DNA of 64,000 bases from CAZBBC01 sp964489835 (GTDB lineage Bacteria; Calditrichota; Calditrichia; JAJRVZ01), in the NCBI GenBank assembly GCA_964489835.1, contig CAZBBC010000005.1, forward strand, positions 1 to 64,000. The letters run 5' to 3'. Under the pieces are notes generated by a model. That model saw only the letters and a list, made by a program, of their open reading frames with translations, made no database searches and was not told where the DNA came from. Shown in pieces: positions 61,513-64,000 of this stretch. Every line of letters starts with the position of its first letter. Position 1 is the stretch's first letter. The position numbers were made by a program, and so were the translations under genes.

Positions 61513-62930
61513 TTTCTGTCTTTCTTTTGGTTTGGATCGGGACCGATAAAGGATGTCCTGACCTCCTCGAATATCTCCTGCCCGGAATATACGTCGATAT
61601 AAACCGGGATTCGTGAAAACCGGATATTTTTTTTAGGAATTTCCACAAAAAAAGCAGATTCGGAAAGACCACCTTCAGGAACAGACAGAATTCCTCCCAC
61701 CATTCTGATTGTCCCCTTTGGAGATTTAATCTTTAATTCAATGAATTTTTTCTCATAGGTTTTATTAATAACTTTTAAATTATACAAATTCAGGATATCA
61801 CCTTTTTCATTTTCATTATATAATAATCCGGGTGTACGCAAAATTGTTATCTCGACCGATGGGCGGTTAAATAAAAAGATATTAGTGACAAGAAGTAACA
61901 CGAGTAAAATAGCGGAGTAACCGGCGATCCGTGGTGTAAATTTTAATTTTATCCCTTCGAGAATACCATTGTATGACGCATAGCGAATCAATCCGGTCGG
62001 CCAGTCCAGTTTTTTCATAACCGTATTACAGGTGTCGATACAGGCGGTACAATTGATACATTCCAGCTGAGTACCGTTCCGGATATCAATGCCGGTCGGA
62101 CATACTACCACACATTGCCGGCAATCGATACAATCACCATTCTTTTTTCTGTCCCGATTTTTTTTATACTTTCCTCTCAGTTCACCACGTTTAAAATCAT
62201 AAGCAACCACCAGTGAATTAGGATCAAGTAATACCCCTTGCAAGCGTCCGTAGGGACAAACCATTGTACATACCTGTTCTCTGAAGAAGGCAAACACCCA
62301 GTAAAAAACAGCACTGAAAAGGATCATGATGGATAGACCAATAAAGTGATCAGAAGGGGGATCGTTAATGATTTTGAGTAGTTGATCAGAACCGATGATA
62401 TAGGCAAGAAATATATTACCGATCAGAAAAGCAATTAAATAAAAGATCACATGTTTAAGGATTTTCTTAAATATTTTATTACCAGTCCATGGGGCTTTTG
62501 CCAGGGCAATTTGTTTACGTGCATCCCCTTCAATCCAGTATTCAATCTTTCGAAAGACCATTTCCATAAAAACGGTCTGGGGACAGGCCCAGCCACACCA
62601 TAAACGACCCATAATGACCGTGAATAAGACAATAAAAACGACCAGGGATATGGTGGACAGTACAAAGAGATAAAAATCCTGAGGCCAGAAAACCAATCCG
62701 AATAATACAAATTTGCGATTAAGAATATCGAATAAAAGAAAAGGATGCCCCTTTACTTTGATAAAAGGAGCAATAAATAAAAAGGCAAGCAGAAAAATAG
62801 CCACGATTTCCCGGGCACGGGTAAACGAACCTTTCGGTTTCTTAGGATAAATCCAAATCCTTTTCCCTTTTTCGTCGATGGTCGATACTTTATCACGATA
62901 GGCTTCTGTATCTTTTTGTGTGGCAGGCAT
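61509..62930 (-). CDS. ccoG: CcoG/FixG-type ferredoxin, cbb3 assembly
   Basis: 473 residues: several TM helices, the C-x3-C-P motif in W-C-G-W-A-C-P-Q-T-V-F (~104-114), two ferredoxin clusters with C-I-D-C-R-Q-C-V-V-V-C-P and C-I-N-C-T-A-C-I-D-T-C, and a C-terminal Ig-like periplasmic domain. It is thought to reduce copper for CcoN assembly. 23 bp before it lies the stop of ccoP; overlaps fixH by 4 nt. Confidence 0.95.
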   Translation of the reverse strand: MPATQKDTEAYRDKVSTIDEKGKRIWIYPKKPKGSFTRAREIVAIFLLAFLFIAPFIKVKGHPFLLFDILNRKFVLFGLVFWPQDFYLFVLSTISLVVFIVLFTVIMGRLWCGWACPQTVFMEMVFRKIEYWIEGDARKQIALAKAPWTGNKIFKKILKHVIFYLIAFLIGNIFLAYIIGSDQLLKIINDPPSDHFIGLSIMILFSAVFYWVFAFFREQVCTMVCPYGRLQGVLLDPNSLVVAYDFKRGELRGKYKKNRDRKKNGDCIDCRQCVVVCPTGIDIRNGTQLECINCTACIDTCNTVMKKLDWPTGLIRYASYNGILEGIKLKFTPRIAGYSAILLVLLLVTNIFLFNRPSVEITILRTPGLLYNENEKGDILNLYNLKVINKTYEKKFIELKIKSPKGTIRMVGGILSVPEGGLSESAFFVEIPKKNIRFSRIPVYIDVYSGQEIFEEVRTSFIGPDPNQKKDRK

Positions 62931-62953
62931 ACATCATCCATGAAAAAAAATAA

Positions 62954-63814
62954 TTAATTCGAAAATATTTCCGCTTTCTCACCTTGTGGAGCCTTGGCAT
63001 TAGGAGGATTTGAACCATGGAGGGTCAAAATATAACTGGCCACCTGGAGAATCTGCTCCTCTTTCAGAATGGATCGCCAGGAGATCATACCTTTGGCCGG
63101 GACGCCATTTAGGATAGTGGTAATCATATTGCTTAGTGTGGGACCGTGGATAAAATATTCGTCGGTCAGGTTCGGCCCGATACCCCCTGCACCAAGTTTT
63201 CCGTGACAGGTTATACAATTGGTGATGTATATGGCTTCACCGGCCGATAAACTTCCGGTATCCGTTAATGGTTGAATAACTATTGCCGGTTCTTTTACCC
63301 CTATAATTTTTTCTTTTTCTACGCTTTTCCCCTTCTGATACTCGGCCCAGATTTCGGGGAAATTGGTCTTCAGTTTATCCAGATCTTCACTACTGGCAAC
63401 GCGCATCGCGGCAATCATAATTTCGTTGAAATTCAGATCCTGTATAGCAGAGCCGCCCCCCTCCTTCTCTTTTTGGGCAGCTAAAATTGCCGCTTCTTTT
63501 TCTTTCGCCAGGGCTGTTTGAATACGGCTCAGCGGTGTAACCTCTTCAACAGATGTATAAAAAGGAGATTGATAGCCGATCGAAAATTTTGCGCCAGAAA
63601 TTATTACTTCCTGTTGCGGATTCATTTCCTTCAAATATTCCACTTCCGATGAGTCACCGGTGCCCAAAACGTGAAAATAAATCAAATAAAAGATGCTCCA
63701 GATAATGGAAATGTAGAACAACCACAACCACCAGGGCGGCAAATCATTGTCTAATTCCTTAATACCATCATAGTCTTGATCCAGCAAAACATCTTTTTCT
63801 TTCTTCTCAACCAT
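62954..63814 (-). CDS. ccoP: Cytochrome c oxidase cbb3-type subunit CcoP, single haem
   Basis: 286 residues: short N-terminal segment D-L-P-P-W-W-L-W-L-F-Y-I-S-I-I-W (start of the TM ~25-45), a linker rich in E and K, and one c-type haem site C-I-T-C-H (~206-210) with a Met ligand region late. Usual CcoP has two haem sites; here only the C-terminal one is present, the form seen in many FCB-group bacteria. It overlaps ccoQ by 8 nt. Confidence 0.9.
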   Translation of the reverse strand: MVEKKEKDVLLDQDYDGIKELDNDLPPWWLWLFYISIIWSIFYLIYFHVLGTGDSSEVEYLKEMNPQQEVIISGAKFSIGYQSPFYTSVEEVTPLSRIQTALAKEKEAAILAAQKEKEGGGSAIQDLNFNEIMIAAMRVASSEDLDKLKTNFPEIWAEYQKGKSVEKEKIIGVKEPAIVIQPLTDTGSLSAGEAIYITNCITCHGKLGAGGIGPNLTDEYFIHGPTLSNMITTILNGVPAKGMISWRSILKEEQILQVASYILTLHGSNPPNAKAPQGEKAEIFSN

Positions 63815-63995
63815 GATTTAAATCTCCGTTGCTATTGGATGAATCAAGCGGCAATTGTTTCATTTTGTTTAAATACTTTTTATCAACTTTAATACTCCAA
63901 TATATCACACCCAGGAATATTAGAAAGAATAAGATCAGGGAGATTATACCATAGACTTCAATACCTGACATTGATTTAAATATATCTTTAAACAT
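63807..63995 (-). CDS. ccoQ: CcoQ/FixQ-like small oxidase subunit
   Basis: 62 residues: one TM helix ~13-35 (G-I-I-S-L-I-L-F-F-L-I-F-L-G-V-I-Y-W-S) followed by a basic tail K-V-D-K-K-Y-L-N-K-M. Size, topology and position before ccoP fit CcoQ. The gene starts 5 bp from the window edge region; ccoN/ccoO should lie just to the right. Confidence 0.85.
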   Translation of the reverse strand: MFKDIFKSMSGIEVYGIISLILFFLIFLGVIYWSIKVDKKYLNKMKQLPLDSSNSNGDLNHG

Positions 63996-64000
63996 TTTTC

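Noticed and set aside
1..64000. CRISPR arrays, rRNA, tRNA, transposases, phage genes
   Set aside because: Looked for in the intergenic regions and among the frames; no regularly spaced repeats, no cloverleaf or rRNA-like sequence and no recombinase motif were recognised.

Overview
The window looks like a chromosomal segment of an uncultured or little-studied Gram-negative bacterium of the FCB group, most likely Calditrichaeota/KSB1-like. This is inferred from gene content, not from a marker gene. The clues are a FlgD/Por-type C-terminal sorting tail on a secreted heparinase-like enzyme, a TonB-dependent receptor with a carboxypeptidase-regulatory N-domain next to a DUF4249-like lipoprotein, an Mla/Mce lipid transport operon, a cbb3 oxidase operon and a Desulfovibrio-like Rnf operon. 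No rRNA, tRNA, CRISPR array, phage or transposase gene was recognised. Base composition is fairly AT-rich and even throughout.

Region 1 (1-5167, + strand): a signalling chain of a peptide-type substrate-binding lipoprotein (5' end cut by the window), a HAMP histidine kinase, an NtrC-type sigma-54 activator and a stand-alone receiver protein. Three palindromes with exact 21-bp spacing, followed about 120 bp later by a canonical -24/-12 promoter, connect the activator gene to the receiver gene.

Region 2 (5243-16651): an Rnf operon on the - strand in the order zinc-ribbon protein, octaheme cytochrome, rnfC, rnfD, rnfG, rnfE, rnfA, rnfB, then an epimerase and a radical SAM gene. RnfB is fused to a complete GltD/NfnB-like FAD/NAD(P) module, while RnfC lacks the usual FMN/NADH motifs and RnfD lacks the usual flavinylated Thr. 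This suggests a rewired Rnf in which pyridine nucleotide is handled by RnfB and RnfC may talk to the cytochrome. An RsbRD_N-like domain occurs twice near the operon, once fused to the epimerase and once as a free protein (16178-16651).

Region 3 (16826-28709): Mla operon (MlaD, PqiC-like lipoprotein, STAS-MlaE fusion, MlaF), a PAS sigma-54 regulator, a Cache histidine kinase, a lysophospholipid acyltransferase/diacylglycerol kinase-like pair, a Tat-exported FAD enzyme and a cold-shock gene with long leader and terminator.

Region 4 (29091-44882, all - strand): an ABC exporter-like pair, a 1277-residue PQQ-propeller/PA14 lipoprotein, a membrane-anchored thioredoxin-like protein and a Gfo/Idh/MocA enzyme form one block. 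A second block has sialidase-like, Tat Gfo/Idh/MocA and two URO-D-superfamily genes. This reads as periplasmic or surface sugar metabolism, but the function is not established.

Region 5 (45470-57360): an APC permease fused to PTS EIIA and RCK_C domains, TerC, an outer-membrane TonB receptor group, and a secreted heparinase II/III-like lyase. Region 6 (56536-60230): ECF sigma factor, anti-sigma factor and two Spy-like LTxxQ proteins, with a Met/Gly-rich lipoprotein, probably an envelope or metal stress module. Region 7 (60475-63995): ccoQ, ccoP, ccoG and fixH of a cbb3 oxidase plus two small proteins; ccoN/ccoO should lie just beyond the window.

Intergenic DNA is rich in dispersed palindromic repeats: at least three families, including a near-identical ~110-bp inverted pair 7.5 kb apart.
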